A stretch of 64,000 nt of DNA from Shewanella sp. VB17 (GCF_013248905.1 NZ_JABRVS010000001.1:434001-498000), one strand, 5' to 3'. Shown: positions 44,213 through 54,205, numbered from the stretch's first letter. Notes: generated from the sequence alone by a model not told the origin. Numbers and translations are program-made.

Positions 44213-45280
44213 TTATTCCTCCAGCAATTTAGTGATCTCATTAATACAAATCTCCAATCCATTCAAGCTAGGGATTGTATGCATATTTTTTGTTAACTTG
44301 GCAGTAAATTGGGGCTGTAACATCATATTTATTCCAGTAAGAATAGCGTCAATCTTGCAATCACTGTAATGAATCAAGTTTAAATCAGCACATGCTTTGA
44401 TCCTAGCTGGTTGATCTTTAGAAACAGGAATAGCTAAGGTAGGTTTAGCAAGTGCAATAGCTTGTAATAAGGTATCTCCGCCACTTAATACTGCGAATTT
44501 TGCAGCGTCTAAAAGATTAATGAATTCCGGATTATCTAATTGTTTTATTACTACAACGCCTTCCATTTTAGGAAGAGAGTAGGGATAATTAGGTCCATAT
44601 ACCATTAATGAAATTATCCCAGTGCGGTGAAAATTTTCTTGTGCCGCTTCAGCGAAAATATCTGCTAATAAGCGTTCTGATGATTTATGGCCGCCGGAGC
44701 CGGAATTAAAAATAATAAACTCATGGCTTTTAAGTTGATGATGATCTAATAAAACACGCTGGCCCTCAGGGCTTGGCTGACTAAATATAGGGCCGATAAA
44801 AATAGGTTCTGGTTGCTGAATAAAAGACAACTTTTTCTTATCTAACCAACTAATATCACCTAAAACAAACTTAGGTTGTACTACCCAATGCCGATGAGTC
44901 ACCTTTGCTCGAGCTAGCTTCATTCCCCTGCTTCGTTTGCGTTTATGTTGACTAATAAATACGACTTTTGCCCCTAGTTCGAAAGCATGTTTTAGTTGTG
45001 ACTTACGCCCTGATGCATCAAATAACACAAGATTTGGACGATATGCAGACATTATGTTGTTAACTTCTTGTATTTTCTTAGTCGGTGTATCATCCAAAAG
45101 ATGGGCAGGGAAGGGGCAATCATCTGCGTAAGGAGTATGTTTATTTAAAATAAACTCAATGATGGCATTGGGCCACTTTTCGCTGATTTTTTTAGCTATA
45201 ATGACAGAACGCATATACTCGCCAATTCCCTTGGGTGAGGAGACAGGCACAAAAAGAAATTTTGGGAACTGAATTTTCAT
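44213..45280 (-). CDS. MurG-like (GT28-type fold) glycosyltransferase
   Basis: 355 residues. A GT-B fold is indicated: the N-terminus FLFVPVSSPKGIGEYMRSVIIA, then FIIFNSGSGGHKSSERLLADI. The donor-binding VVIKQLDNPEFINLLDAAKF is followed by AVLSGGDTLLQAIALAKPTLAIP, the GGxxT-type acceptor-helix motif of MurG-like enzymes. The LPS-core neighbourhood suggests it adds a core or side-chain sugar. The precise sugar is unknown. It has an isolated promoter region and lies between two decayed remnants. Confidence 0.75.
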   Translation of the reverse strand: MKIQFPKFLFVPVSSPKGIGEYMRSVIIAKKISEKWPNAIIEFILNKHTPYADDCPFPAHLLDDTPTKKIQEVNNIMSAYRPNLVLFDASGRKSQLKHAFELGAKVVFISQHKRKRSRGMKLARAKVTHRHWVVQPKFVLGDISWLDKKKLSFIQQPEPIFIGPIFSQPSPEGQRVLLDHHQLKSHEFIIFNSGSGGHKSSERLLADIFAEAAQENFHRTGIISLMVYGPNYPYSLPKMEGVVVIKQLDNPEFINLLDAAKFAVLSGGDTLLQAIALAKPTLAIPVSKDQPARIKACADLNLIHYSDCKIDAILTGINMMLQPQFTAKLTKNMHTIPSLNGLEICINEITKLLEE

Positions 45281-45527
45281 GAAGTTGATTTGCTCACTAA
45301 GTGCAATTATCCTAGGGTAACAGCGTATAATAACATCAAAAAAACCATGAGTACTATACTAGTGGTGGAGATAAGCAAAATTTCGCTAATACGTTAGCTT
45401 AGAGATTTTTTTGTTTTGCAATTTAGATGTTTTTGTTTTTTGTAGATTTATTGAGTTGTATGTTGCTAGTTGTGATGTTAAACACTTTAATTATCTAAAT
45501 TTAAGAACAATTAAGGTCAATGTATGA

Positions 45528-45798
45528 CCAGTAAATTTAGATGCTTTTGATGAGATACTTTCTCATCAGCAAGTGGATTATATTGGTGTACGATTACATG
45601 GTGGTATCCGGGTTCTTCATCATAAGTGTCGAAGTTTTATTATTTCAGTAGATAATCGCTCTATTGAAATGAAAAAAACTTAATATGCCTGTTATTAGCT
45701 ATGATGAATTAGATTCAAAAATTGATGAGATGCAAGTTGTTGATATAAAATTTGATTATCAATCAATTGATATTTGGTCGAAACAATTTAAAAATTAG
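45528..45798 (+). pseudogene. Polysaccharide pyruvyl transferase C-terminal remnant
   Basis: The plus strand reads NLDAFDEILSHQQVDYIGVR, then LHGGIRVLHHKCRSFIISVD, then NRSIEMKKT. After a one-base insertion near 45683 it reads MPVISYDELDSKIDEM to a stop at 45796. The RLHGGIRAL and IISVDNRAxE patterns are those of the WcaK/CsaB-type pyruvyl transferase family. The 5' two-thirds are missing. The flanks (45281-45527, 45799-45924) hold no gene; a CATGGC/GCCATG hairpin lies at about 45830-45852. Confidence 0.7.
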
Positions 45799-45924
45799 TC
45801 GTTATATTTTTATTTTTAAAATCAGGTGCATGGCTTTTGTTGAAGGCCATGCGTCTGGGATGACAAAAAGTTATCTGATATTTATATCGGAGAGGCTGAG
45901 TATGTTGAAGCTAAGGAGAGCAGT

Positions 45925-46776
45925 TTATAACCACTTCCTACCTAATGTAGGTTTACCTATAAAGTTTAGTATGCATTGAGGTATGCCACTTTTTCTTTTT
46001 AAGTTAGCTGTAAATAAGTTCCAAGCTGCAAGCTTCATTGCCTGTTTTTCGGTATCAGAAAATTTATCTTCGTACATTTTACAGTAGTCGTCTATGTAGC
46101 GAATTTCACGACTTGGGCATTTTATTCTATAGCCTCTACCAGCATAGTGTATAAAATTAGCTTTACGGTAGTCTTTCATACCGAGTAGTTCCATACGATT
46201 AAAGCTGGCATCCACACTTTGGTTTTTTATATTATGCTTTTGAATAATATAGTTAATATAAGTTTGGTCATAAAATTTCACTGTGTTGCAAATTTGCTGC
46301 ATTCCCTCTATTGTCGCTAGATTAAACAAAGGACATTCTCTAGATACGAGAAACATGCCGAAATTATAATAACTATATGTACTATTAGGTTTAGACCAAG
46401 TTTCAGTAGCCTCTAAAGTTTCATTGATCTCACCAATAGGAAGTGATCTGTCAGTATGGAGGCCTTCGTCAAACATATAAATGGTTTCAAGATCTTGATA
46501 CTCTTCAAATATATTTTTGGCCCAAGGGGTGACCATTATATCTGCATCTAAGTATAGGACTCTGTCATATTTTTTGAGAAGTTCTTTGGTATAGAGCTTT
46601 TCTGGCCAAGCGGGACTAGCTGAATATTTTGGATTTTGAATATCAATTTTATAGTGGAGTTGATCTGATACAATCAGATCAGCTTCTACTTTTTTTGCGT
46701 AAATACGAAAGCTTTCAAGTGCGGCTTTATACATAGGATTGTCGCCAATGGCGAGAGTAAAAATCGCTTTTTTCAT
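45925..46776 (-). CDS. GT8-like (glycogenin-type) glycosyltransferase
   Basis: 283 residues. The GT-A fold shows KAIFTLAIGDNPMYKAALES at the start, then PEKLYTKELLKKYDRVLYLD with the DxD metal site in YLDADIMVTPW (about 76-78). A later YYNFGMFLVSR precedes FYDQTYINYI and the C-terminal FIHYAGRGYR. It uses UDP-sugar donors in the cytosol; the sugar cannot be read. Its start overlaps the end of the upstream GT9 gene by four bases (ATGA), so they are translationally coupled. Confidence 0.8.
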   Translation of the reverse strand: MKKAIFTLAIGDNPMYKAALESFRIYAKKVEADLIVSDQLHYKIDIQNPKYSASPAWPEKLYTKELLKKYDRVLYLDADIMVTPWAKNIFEEYQDLETIYMFDEGLHTDRSLPIGEINETLEATETWSKPNSTYSYYNFGMFLVSRECPLFNLATIEGMQQICNTVKFYDQTYINYIIQKHNIKNQSVDASFNRMELLGMKDYRKANFIHYAGRGYRIKCPSREIRYIDDYCKMYEDKFSDTEKQAMKLAAWNLFTANLKRKSGIPQCILNFIGKPTLGRKWL

Positions 46777-47924
46777 TGAAGTACCTTAATTTTGTTATCT
46801 TGTGTCATTTTTTGATATTGATTATATACAGTATCAACAGAAATATTACTAATATGTCCTTTACCTTCTATCGCATATAATACATGTGATTGTTTCGTCA
46901 TGGGTGGAGCCCAATAGGGCTTTTTTTGCCTCATCATTGCCAATAATGGGCGTTGAGTGGCAAATGCAAAATGTAACACGGCGGTGTCAACAGTGATAAC
47001 AAAATTAGCTTTTGCAATGAGGGAAGGTAACTCAAAGAAATGTTTTTGTACGGTAAAAACCGCGATTTGGTAAGGCTTGTCTTTGGTAAAGTCTTTAGTT
47101 AGCTTCAAGACTTGTTGATATTTTTCTTGGGTTACATTGATAATAAATCTATATGGTATTAGATTCTGTGATATTTTATCAATCAATTCAAATAACTGTG
47201 TAATCATCCAATCTTTTTTTACATTGGTTGATAGATGGTTTAAGAATATTAATGGTCCTTGTTCATTACAATGATTAAATTGGGTCGATAACCATTTTTG
47301 AGTAATAGGCTGGATGTGATCGGGAATGATTAATGTAGGCATTAATTCAGTTTTCGCTAAAGTCAGGCCAGTAATATGACTAAAAATACTTTCATAGCGG
47401 TCAGTTATGTGGTGATCAGATTCAAGTTCTTGATTATTAAGAGTGAATGTTTTGTTTGAATGTCGGTAGGTAATAAAATTAAATACTCCCCACATTGTAT
47501 TTTTAGGTAAACTTGAAACAATATACGCACTAGGGCTAATTATTCGTGCGATCCTAGAGTACTGTTTACTCCGACTCATCGAATGACAAATGATTAAATC
47601 ATATTGATATATTTTTGCTTTTTCTATTTGTTGCTGGAAAGATTCCATTGAGTCTGTACAGCCATAACTACGAGTGAAGTATCCCTCAGCCTCAATCCAT
47701 TGTTGTAAAATTTTACTGCGTGACAGGCGCCAGCTATCAGGATTACATCTACTATCATCTAGCCAAATATCTAGTTCTATATGAGTGTATTGCTGCTTCA
47801 AAGCAATAAGGAAAGTTTTGAGATATAGAAAGTCTCCGAGGGCTATAGGAGAGATAAAAAGTAGGCGTTTCGCTGTACACAGTTGTTCATGTGAGATAAT
47901 TGACATTGACGATAACCAAAACAT
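46773..47924 (-). CDS. GT9-family heptosyltransferase-like protein, divergent
   Basis: 383 residues; MSIIS at 47906 is an alternative start. It has RLLFISPIALGDFLYLKTFL at the N-terminus (GT9 GD motif) and ANFVITVDTAVLHFAFATQRPLLAM near the C-terminus, the divergent form of the DTGPxHxA site. It lacks the strict TGPMH box of WaaC/WaaF, so the donor may not be ADP-heptose. It is AT-rich and coupled to the downstream GT8-like gene; the two probably extend the outer core. Confidence 0.72.
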   Translation of the reverse strand: MFWLSSMSIISHEQLCTAKRLLFISPIALGDFLYLKTFLIALKQQYTHIELDIWLDDSRCNPDSWRLSRSKILQQWIEAEGYFTRSYGCTDSMESFQQQIEKAKIYQYDLIICHSMSRSKQYSRIARIISPSAYIVSSLPKNTMWGVFNFITYRHSNKTFTLNNQELESDHHITDRYESIFSHITGLTLAKTELMPTLIIPDHIQPITQKWLSTQFNHCNEQGPLIFLNHLSTNVKKDWMITQLFELIDKISQNLIPYRFIINVTQEKYQQVLKLTKDFTKDKPYQIAVFTVQKHFFELPSLIAKANFVITVDTAVLHFAFATQRPLLAMMRQKKPYWAPPMTKQSHVLYAIEGKGHISNISVDTVYNQYQKMTQDNKIKVLQ

Positions 47925-48257
47925 TGCGAAATTGCGTATAGAGGATACAGATGTTTAAGGTGTATGAAAACTCCGATTTATGTTTTCTTCTTTTAGAAGA
48001 GAGTATAACGAATTTTATATCGTTTTATAGTTAGGTGATGGTTACCATTGTTTTCACCATGTTTCATTTAATTTGTTATTTATTATGGTGTTGACACCTT
48101 GTTCGTTGCTTACTTGTGTTAACTCTGATTGCTTTTTAATGTGTGACTATTAATGCTTGTGCAGATCGCTATAAAAGCGTTATGGTTATCCTTGTATACC
48201 ATGTTTGTTTCTAAAATCTCAATATTATTCGTTAGACATGTTAAAAGAAGGCGCCTT

Positions 48258-49328
48258 ATGATTTTTTTTGATGTTTTACATCCTTATTATTTACCGCAAT
48301 ATTTACCTGTGATGAGGGAATTGATTTCTCGAGGCGGAGCGGCACACTTTATTGTTTATCGTAGTGAAGATCAACAAGCAACATTGAATGCCTTAGTGCT
48401 AGAGTATCAGTTAGAAGTGACTTGGGTGGATGATAGCGCACAAGCGTTGGAGTATTATTTAACCAATGAATCTAAATGGATCATATTTGGTAATAGCTTT
48501 GCGCATGCAATAAAACTTAAAGGCATCAGTCGTACGGCTTTAATGCAGCATGGTATAGGACCGAAGGCGTGTTATTATTCTGTATTGGAATCAGATATGG
48601 ATGTCCGTTTTGTTGAAGGTGAACAAAGGCTTAATCGTCTTCAGGGTATGTTTCCTCACAAAACCTTTATTGATACAGGTTACGCTAAATTAGATCCTAT
48701 CATTCAAGGTATTGAGTTGGGATTGGATATTGGTTCTTTAGGGTTAGATCCAAGTAAACCTACATTACTTTATGCGCCTACATTTTATCCTAGTAGCATT
48801 GAAAATATGGCTGAAGATTGGCCGCAACTATTTGCAGAATATAATATTTTACTTAAACCGCATTATTTTTCTTTGACAAAGAAAAAGTATAAAAAACAAA
48901 AGCAACTTCTTGAGCATTGGGGAAGTTTTGATAATACGTATTTAGCGCCAGTTGAACAAGTTAATCTTTTACCTTTTATGGTCACAGCAGATCTACTTAT
49001 CAGTGATGCATCATCAGCACTTTTTGAATTTGCAGCACTTGATAAACCCATAGTGTGGTGTGATTTTTATTATCTTCGGTGGAGCTATCGCGGTATTTTC
49101 TCATTTCGATTTAATAATAGAATGGATGAGGATCTTTATAAGTATGCAGAAGTCGCTGCACATGCCAGTACGTATAACAAGTTAAAGTCTGTAGTAGATG
49201 ACCAAATTGCTCATCCAGACTCCTTTGCAGCAGAGCGAGCAAAGTATACTTATGAATTAGCAGGCAAAGTCGATGGCTTGTGTAGTCAAAGGGTCGTTAA
49301 TTACTTATTATCAGGGGAGGTTTCATGA
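48258..49328 (+). CDS. CDP-glycerol glycerophosphotransferase-like (TagB/TagF type)
   Basis: About 356 residues from ATG 48258, preceded by AAGAAGG at good spacing. ATG 48153 is in frame but has no ribosome site. The family pattern includes LMQHGIGPKACYY, FIDTGYAKLDPI, PTLLYAPTFYPSS, LLKPHYFS and ADLLISDASSALFEFAALDKPIVWCDF. It transfers glycerol phosphate from CDP-glycerol. The next gene supplies CDP-glycerol and overlaps by four bases, so they act together. In this LPS locus they probably decorate the core or O-chain with glycerol phosphate. Confidence 0.82.
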   Translation: MIFFDVLHPYYLPQYLPVMRELISRGGAAHFIVYRSEDQQATLNALVLEYQLEVTWVDDSAQALEYYLTNESKWIIFGNSFAHAIKLKGISRTALMQHGIGPKACYYSVLESDMDVRFVEGEQRLNRLQGMFPHKTFIDTGYAKLDPIIQGIELGLDIGSLGLDPSKPTLLYAPTFYPSSIENMAEDWPQLFAEYNILLKPHYFSLTKKKYKKQKQLLEHWGSFDNTYLAPVEQVNLLPFMVTADLLISDASSALFEFAALDKPIVWCDFYYLRWSYRGIFSFRFNNRMDEDLYKYAEVAAHASTYNKLKSVVDDQIAHPDSFAAERAKYTYELAGKVDGLCSQRVVNYLLSGEVS

Positions 49329-49732
49329 GGGTGATAACATTTGGGACCTTCGATATGTTTCATATTGGTCATTTAAATATCATTGAGCGTGCAAGTCAAG
49401 TCGGTATTCACCTTACTGTTGGTGTGTCTTCAGATGAGCTAAATTTTTCTAAGAAGCAGCGTTTTCCAATTTGTAATGAAAGAGATAGGATGCGTATCGT
49501 TCATGCTTTGTCGTGTGTAAATGAGGTTTTTCTTGAGGAATCACTAGAATTAAAAGCACAATACATTAAAACACATAAAGCAGATTGCTTAGTGATGGGA
49601 GATGATTGGTTAGGAAAGTTTGATGAGTTCAAGCCATTGTGTGATGTCATTTATTTGCCTAGAACCCCAGCAATATCGACCACTCAATTGATAGAAATAG
49701 TTTATGAAGTAGGAAAAAATTCAGAGTGCTGA
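49325..49732 (+). CDS. Glycerol-3-phosphate cytidylyltransferase (TagD-like)
   Basis: 135 residues. It is a nucleotidyltransferase of the TagD group, with VITFGTFDMFHIGHLNIIER (HxGH motif), VGVSSDELNFSKKQ, VMGDDWLGKFDEF and YLPRTPAISTTQLIE (the RTxGISTT signature). It makes CDP-glycerol from CTP and glycerol 3-phosphate. The ATGA overlap with the TagF-like gene indicates a dedicated pair. The length agrees with B. subtilis TagD (129). Confidence 0.9.
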   Translation: MRVITFGTFDMFHIGHLNIIERASQVGIHLTVGVSSDELNFSKKQRFPICNERDRMRIVHALSCVNEVFLEESLELKAQYIKTHKADCLVMGDDWLGKFDEFKPLCDVIYLPRTPAISTTQLIEIVYEVGKNSEC

Positions 49733-49760
49733 ATATTTATTCAACACATTAATTCTAAAG

Positions 49761-50714
49761 TTATTGACCAATAAGATGCTGTTTTTTAAGCCAATTTAAG
49801 TATTCAGGTACAGCTTGTTCAACAGTTTTAAATGTTTGGTCATACCCCACAGCGCGTAGTTGAGTCAAATCTGCTTGTGTATAATGTTGATAGGCACCCT
49901 TGAGCTTGTCAGGGAATGGTATGTATTCTATTTTCCCTTTTCCGTGGTAATTGATGACTGCAGTTGCGACGTCATTGAAACTCTGTGCTTGGCCAGTGCC
50001 GCAATTATACACACCTGATATTTGAGCGTTTTTCCATAACCACAAATTGACTTTAACCACGTCTTCTACGTAAACGAAGTCACGTAGTTGTTGTCCATTC
50101 TCATAGCCCTCAACACCTTCAAAAAGTCGGCAGACATCATTAACTTTAATTTGATTATTGAAATGAAAAGCCACACTTGCCATCGCACCTTTATGCTGTT
50201 CGCGGGGGCCATACACATTAAAATAACGTAACCCCGCAACTTGAGTGGTTAATTTTTGTTGCCTGATATACTGATCGAAAAGAAATTTAGAGTATGCATA
50301 GGCATTGAGTGGTTTTTCGAACTCTCGTTGTTCAATAAATGTATCACTGCCACCATACACAGAAGCTGATGATGCGTAGATAAATTGGCTATGATTATCC
50401 TGACAATAATGGAATAATATTTTAGAATATTCATAATTATTCTTCATCATAAACTTGCCATCCCACTCAGTGGTTGATGAGCAAGCGCCTTGATGAAAAA
50501 TGACCTCAAGTTTACCATCAAACTCGCCAGTGCTTATTTTGGTAAGAAAGTCATCTTTATCAAGATAGTCGACTATTTCGCAGTCGGCTAAATTGAACAT
50601 TTGTGTGCCGTCACTCAGGTCGTCAACGGCGATAATATCATGACGTCCCATATTGTTGAGTGCTTTGACTAAGTTGCTGCCTATAAAGCCTGCTGCACCT
50701 GTAACTACAATCAT
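49761..50714 (-). CDS. hldD: ADP-L-glycero-D-manno-heptose 6-epimerase
   Basis: 317 residues. It is an extended short-chain dehydrogenase, with IVVTGAAGFIGSNLVKAL (NADP site), FHQGACSSTTEWDG, YASSASVYGG and catalytic AYAYSKFLFD, then LRYFNVYGPREQHKGAMASV, specific for HldD. It converts ADP-D-glycero-D-manno-heptose to the L-glycero form, the donor for the GT9 enzymes here. It is probably cotranscribed with the upstream GT9 gene (64-base gap). Confidence 0.96.
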   Translation of the reverse strand: MIVVTGAAGFIGSNLVKALNNMGRHDIIAVDDLSDGTQMFNLADCEIVDYLDKDDFLTKISTGEFDGKLEVIFHQGACSSTTEWDGKFMMKNNYEYSKILFHYCQDNHSQFIYASSASVYGGSDTFIEQREFEKPLNAYAYSKFLFDQYIRQQKLTTQVAGLRYFNVYGPREQHKGAMASVAFHFNNQIKVNDVCRLFEGVEGYENGQQLRDFVYVEDVVKVNLWLWKNAQISGVYNCGTGQAQSFNDVATAVINYHGKGKIEYIPFPDKLKGAYQHYTQADLTQLRAVGYDQTFKTVEQAVPEYLNWLKKQHLIGQ

Positions 50715-50778
50715 ATTTATTTTCCAATTTTTAAGTGAATTGTGTTCTTCTCAAGTCACGACAATTGTTAATTACTCG

Positions 50779-51789
50779 TTATTTTATATAATGAGCATTT
50801 AGAAAAGCTGATACTTCTGCCGCAACAGTATTGAAATCGATTAGTGACATTTTGCGACCTGTTTTCCTACCTACCGGAGGGGTAAATGCTAAGCGTTTAT
50901 GGCTTTGAGTTAAGGTTTGCCACCGCACTTGTGGAGCAGAGCGTCTTCCTGCATAAAAGCCTACAGTAGGTATATTGTGTAGACCTGCAATATGCAGTGG
51001 TCCAGTCGAGCCTGCGATAAACATATCTGCTGCGACGATAGACTTTGCAAAATCGGCGAGACTTGACAATGGTTTTGCCATGCTAACGTTGATTGATTGA
51101 GTTTGTAAATTATCAAAAATTTCTTGGGCTAATTTTTCTTCATCTTCACCATAGGTTAAGATGAATCGGCAGTTAATTTGAGTTAATTCATTCACTTTTA
51201 TTAATAAACTAGTGAAATCAGCAGGTGATAAACTACCTGATGAGCCGCCAGTTCCTGGATGTACAAAGATTAATCTTTCGTTGTCTTGCCGATTATAATA
51301 GTTTTGCCATTTCTCTCTCTCAGCAGTCATATTCCAATAAAGGTTAGGTAATTCAGGAATGGTATAATCATGATGAGTGAGGAAATGCTTAACTAGCATA
51401 CAGCCACCGCGCCAACAACCTTCTCCTGTTTTGTATCGTGCGTCGGCTGTATATTTATATAAATATTGGTACCAATTGAGTTTTGGGGCCAGCATATAAG
51501 GTATGTTGAGGTGGCGTATAATTTTATAAATTCTAAATTGTGATAATGACACCAGTACAGCATCGTAGTGACGATCTGCAAATTCGGCATGAATGGCTTT
51601 ATCGTCGCCAGTGTCTACAAGCACATGGTCGATATATGGACAAGCTTGTGCAAGGGACTCTAACGCAGGAGAGACAAATACCTCAATTTGGGCTTCTGGC
51701 ATTGCATTTCTTAACAGAAATAATGCGGGCCAATAAAGAACAAAATCACCGATTTTATCGTGTCGAATGATTAGTAACCTTTTAATCAT
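50779..51789 (-). CDS. GT9 heptosyltransferase family protein
   Basis: 336 residues from MIKRLLIIRHDKIGDFVLYW. The ADP-heptose site has the typical FVHPGTGGSSGSLSPADF and MFIAGSTGPLHIAGLHNIPTVGFY. A late GRKTGRKMSLIDF is found in RfaF-like core transferases that add heptose III or beyond. It works at the cytoplasmic face of the inner membrane. It shares a promoter region with hldE, divergently (320 bases), and leads toward hldD. Confidence 0.85.
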   Translation of the reverse strand: MIKRLLIIRHDKIGDFVLYWPALFLLRNAMPEAQIEVFVSPALESLAQACPYIDHVLVDTGDDKAIHAEFADRHYDAVLVSLSQFRIYKIIRHLNIPYMLAPKLNWYQYLYKYTADARYKTGEGCWRGGCMLVKHFLTHHDYTIPELPNLYWNMTAEREKWQNYYNRQDNERLIFVHPGTGGSSGSLSPADFTSLLIKVNELTQINCRFILTYGEDEEKLAQEIFDNLQTQSINVSMAKPLSSLADFAKSIVAADMFIAGSTGPLHIAGLHNIPTVGFYAGRRSAPQVRWQTLTQSHKRLAFTPPVGRKTGRKMSLIDFNTVAAEVSAFLNAHYIK

Positions 51790-52109
51790 ATAAAACAACC
51801 GTATATTAAATTGAATTCTTGTTGGTTATAAAGTAAGTGCATGAATAGAAATGTAAAATTTCTCATCGATGCAATATTGTGATGTGATTATAACAGTTTA
51901 CTGTTGCTTAATCAGCATTTTGCTCAACAGCAATATTCATTTTTCCATTATGATTTATATATTTTAATTAGGATTTTTTGATTAGATTTTATACTGTTAT
52001 TTTGTGGTCAATATCAATACTTTTCAATTGAGATGGGGACTTTAGGGTAACAGAGTTAGCAAAAATTAGGTACAATCAAGTTTTCATTTTATAAACGATA
52101 AAGAGTGTT
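51790..52109. other. Divergent promoter region GT9/hldE
   Basis: 320 AT-rich bases without ORF. TACAAT at about 52070 could be the -10 of hldE. No operator was recognised. Confidence 0.3.
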
Positions 52110-53549
52110 ATGAAGGTTTCTCTACCAGCATTTGAAAAAGCTAAGATTCTTGTGGTCGGTGACGTCATGCTAGATCGCTACTGGACAGGACCTACAGGAC
52201 GTATATCACCCGAAGCTCCGGTACCTGTTGTGCGTATTAACCAGATAGAAGAGCGCCCTGGTGGAGCGGCAAACGTGGCGCTGAATATTGCAACTTTAGG
52301 TGGGCAAGTTTTTTTAGCTGGAATAGTAGGTCAAGATGAAACTGCGGATGCATTAACTGCTGGTGTACAAGCTCTGGGGATTGAGCCAAAATGGCATAGC
52401 GTTGCTGGCAAGCCAACCATCACGAAATTAAGGATCATGTCTCGGCAGCAACAGCTCATTCGTCTTGATTTTGAAGAAAAATACCCAGTGGAGGAGAGTC
52501 AAGCTTTACTCGATAGCGCACGTGAACACTTGTCTCATGTCGATGTGGTTGTCCTGTCAGATTATGCTAAGGGAGCATTGGCAGACCCCCAGTCTTTTAT
52601 TAAACAGGCCAGAGCACAAGGGGTTAACGTTTTAGTTGATCCTAAAGGGAGTAATTTTGCTCGTTACCGTGGCGCGACATTACTGACGCCTAATATGAGT
52701 GAATTTGAACTCGTTGTTGGTGAAGTTACGAGTGAGGCAGATCTGGTAAAAAAAGCACATCAGGTACTTCAAGAGTTTGAACTAGATGCGCTACTCGTTA
52801 CTCGCTCAGAAAAGGGAATGACGCTTATCACTAATACTGATGAGAAAGAGTTACATATTCCTACCGTTGCTCGTGAAGTTCACGATGTGACTGGTGCGGG
52901 AGATACGGTCATTTCTGCTGTTGCAGCCGCGCTTTCTGCTGGTAGCGATTTAACTGAAGCCTGTGTTATCGCCAATATCGCAGCGGGTATTGTGGTAGCG
53001 AAATTAGGTACCTCAACGGTTAGCCGTATTGAGTTACTTAACGCCTTATCTCTTAATCATGGTGACATGGGATTTGGTACCGTCTCTGAAGATCAACTTG
53101 TTGATGCACTTGAACAAGCTAGATTACGTGGCGAACGCGTAGTAATGACCAATGGCTGCTTTGATATTCTTCATGCTGGGCATGTGAGCTATTTGCAGGA
53201 GGCTAGAGCTCAAGGAGACAGACTTATCGTAGCGGTTAATGATGATGACTCTGTTAAGCGTTTGAAAGGTGATGGACGGCCTGTTAATCAGCTTGATAGG
53301 CGTATGGCTGTACTGGCAGGATTAGCCTCTGTCGATTGGGTGGTGCCTTTTAGTGAAGATACCCCGCAAAGAATTATTGCTCGTTTGCTACCTAATATGC
53401 TAGTTAAGGGGGGAGATTATAAAATTAGTGATATCGCAGGTGGTCAAGAGGTTATTGCGGCCGGCGGAACGGTAAAAACATTGTGTTTTGAAGATGGTGT
53501 GTCGACAACGAGGATTATTGAAAGGATTATGGCGAAACAGAATGGTTAA
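52110..53549 (+). CDS. hldE: Bifunctional heptose-7-phosphate kinase / heptose-1-phosphate adenylyltransferase
   Basis: 479 residues. The N-terminal PfkB/ribokinase domain (about 1-320) has LVVGDVMLDRYWTG, RPGGAANVALN and VTGAGDTVISA. The C-terminal nucleotidyltransferase (about 345-479) has VMTNGCFDILHAGHVSYLQE and KGGDYKISDIAGG. The enzyme makes ADP-D-glycero-D-manno-heptose from the 7-phosphate, with GmhB acting between its two steps. Together with hldD it supplies the core heptosyltransferases. Full length as in E. coli (477). Confidence 0.97.
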   Translation: MKVSLPAFEKAKILVVGDVMLDRYWTGPTGRISPEAPVPVVRINQIEERPGGAANVALNIATLGGQVFLAGIVGQDETADALTAGVQALGIEPKWHSVAGKPTITKLRIMSRQQQLIRLDFEEKYPVEESQALLDSAREHLSHVDVVVLSDYAKGALADPQSFIKQARAQGVNVLVDPKGSNFARYRGATLLTPNMSEFELVVGEVTSEADLVKKAHQVLQEFELDALLVTRSEKGMTLITNTDEKELHIPTVAREVHDVTGAGDTVISAVAAALSAGSDLTEACVIANIAAGIVVAKLGTSTVSRIELLNALSLNHGDMGFGTVSEDQLVDALEQARLRGERVVMTNGCFDILHAGHVSYLQEARAQGDRLIVAVNDDDSVKRLKGDGRPVNQLDRRMAVLAGLASVDWVVPFSEDTPQRIIARLLPNMLVKGGDYKISDIAGGQEVIAAGGTVKTLCFEDGVSTTRIIERIMAKQNG

Positions 53550-53716
53550 ATATCCTTGGTCATAATATAATCATTTTGAATGTTCTTGATTGTTTTAAAA
53601 GCATGAATATATTGACAGGGTGTAGAGTGAATTTGGGTGTTTCATGTTGTCAGTGTGGTGTTTCAGCTGATGATAGGTATTATGTGCGATCAATTTTAGT
53701 TGGGTGATGAGTTATT

Positions 53717-54193
53717 ATGCATACAAAAGCAATATATCCAGGGACCTTCGATCCTGTGACCAATGGCCATACAGATCTTATTGAAAGGGCGGCTAAACTA
53801 TTTCGTCATGTGGTAATTGGGATAGCAGCGAATCCTTCTAAGCTACCTCGATTTACGTTAGCTGAACGAGTGCAATTACTTAAATTAGTCACAGCGCATT
53901 TGGATAATGTAGAAGTCGTAGGTTTTAGTGGTTTATTAGTGGATTTTGCTAAAGCTCAACAAGCAAGTGTTTTGGTGCGAGGGTTAAGGGCTGTGTCTGA
54001 TTTTGAATATGAATTTCAGTTGGCTAACATGAATCGTCGTCTTAGTGCTGATCTTGAAAGCGTATTTTTAACCCCGTCGGAGGAAAATTCGTTTATCTCT
54101 TCAACTCTGGTTAAAGAAGTCGCATTTCACGGTGGCGATGTTAGTCAATTTGTTCATCCTGAAGTGACCAAAGCACTTCTTTACAAGGAATAG
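53717..54193 (+). CDS. coaD: Phosphopantetheine adenylyltransferase
   Basis: 158 residues. It has AIYPGTFDPVTNGHTDLIER (TxGH motif), VLVRGLRAVSDFEYE and the C-terminal FISSTLVKEVAFHGGDVSQF. It makes dephospho-CoA from 4'-phosphopantetheine and ATP. Location inside LPS core loci next to waaA or mutM is common in gammaproteobacteria. It is immediately followed by the wzi-like gene. Confidence 0.96.
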   Translation: MHTKAIYPGTFDPVTNGHTDLIERAAKLFRHVVIGIAANPSKLPRFTLAERVQLLKLVTAHLDNVEVVGFSGLLVDFAKAQQASVLVRGLRAVSDFEYEFQLANMNRRLSADLESVFLTPSEENSFISSTLVKEVAFHGGDVSQFVHPEVTKALLYKE

Positions 54194-54205
54194 TTGTTAA
54201 TTTGT

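Noticed and set aside
45752..45979. 75-codon plus ORF
   Set aside because: It starts inside the pyruvyl transferase remnant and runs into the end of the GT8-like gene in the antisense frame; no coding character.
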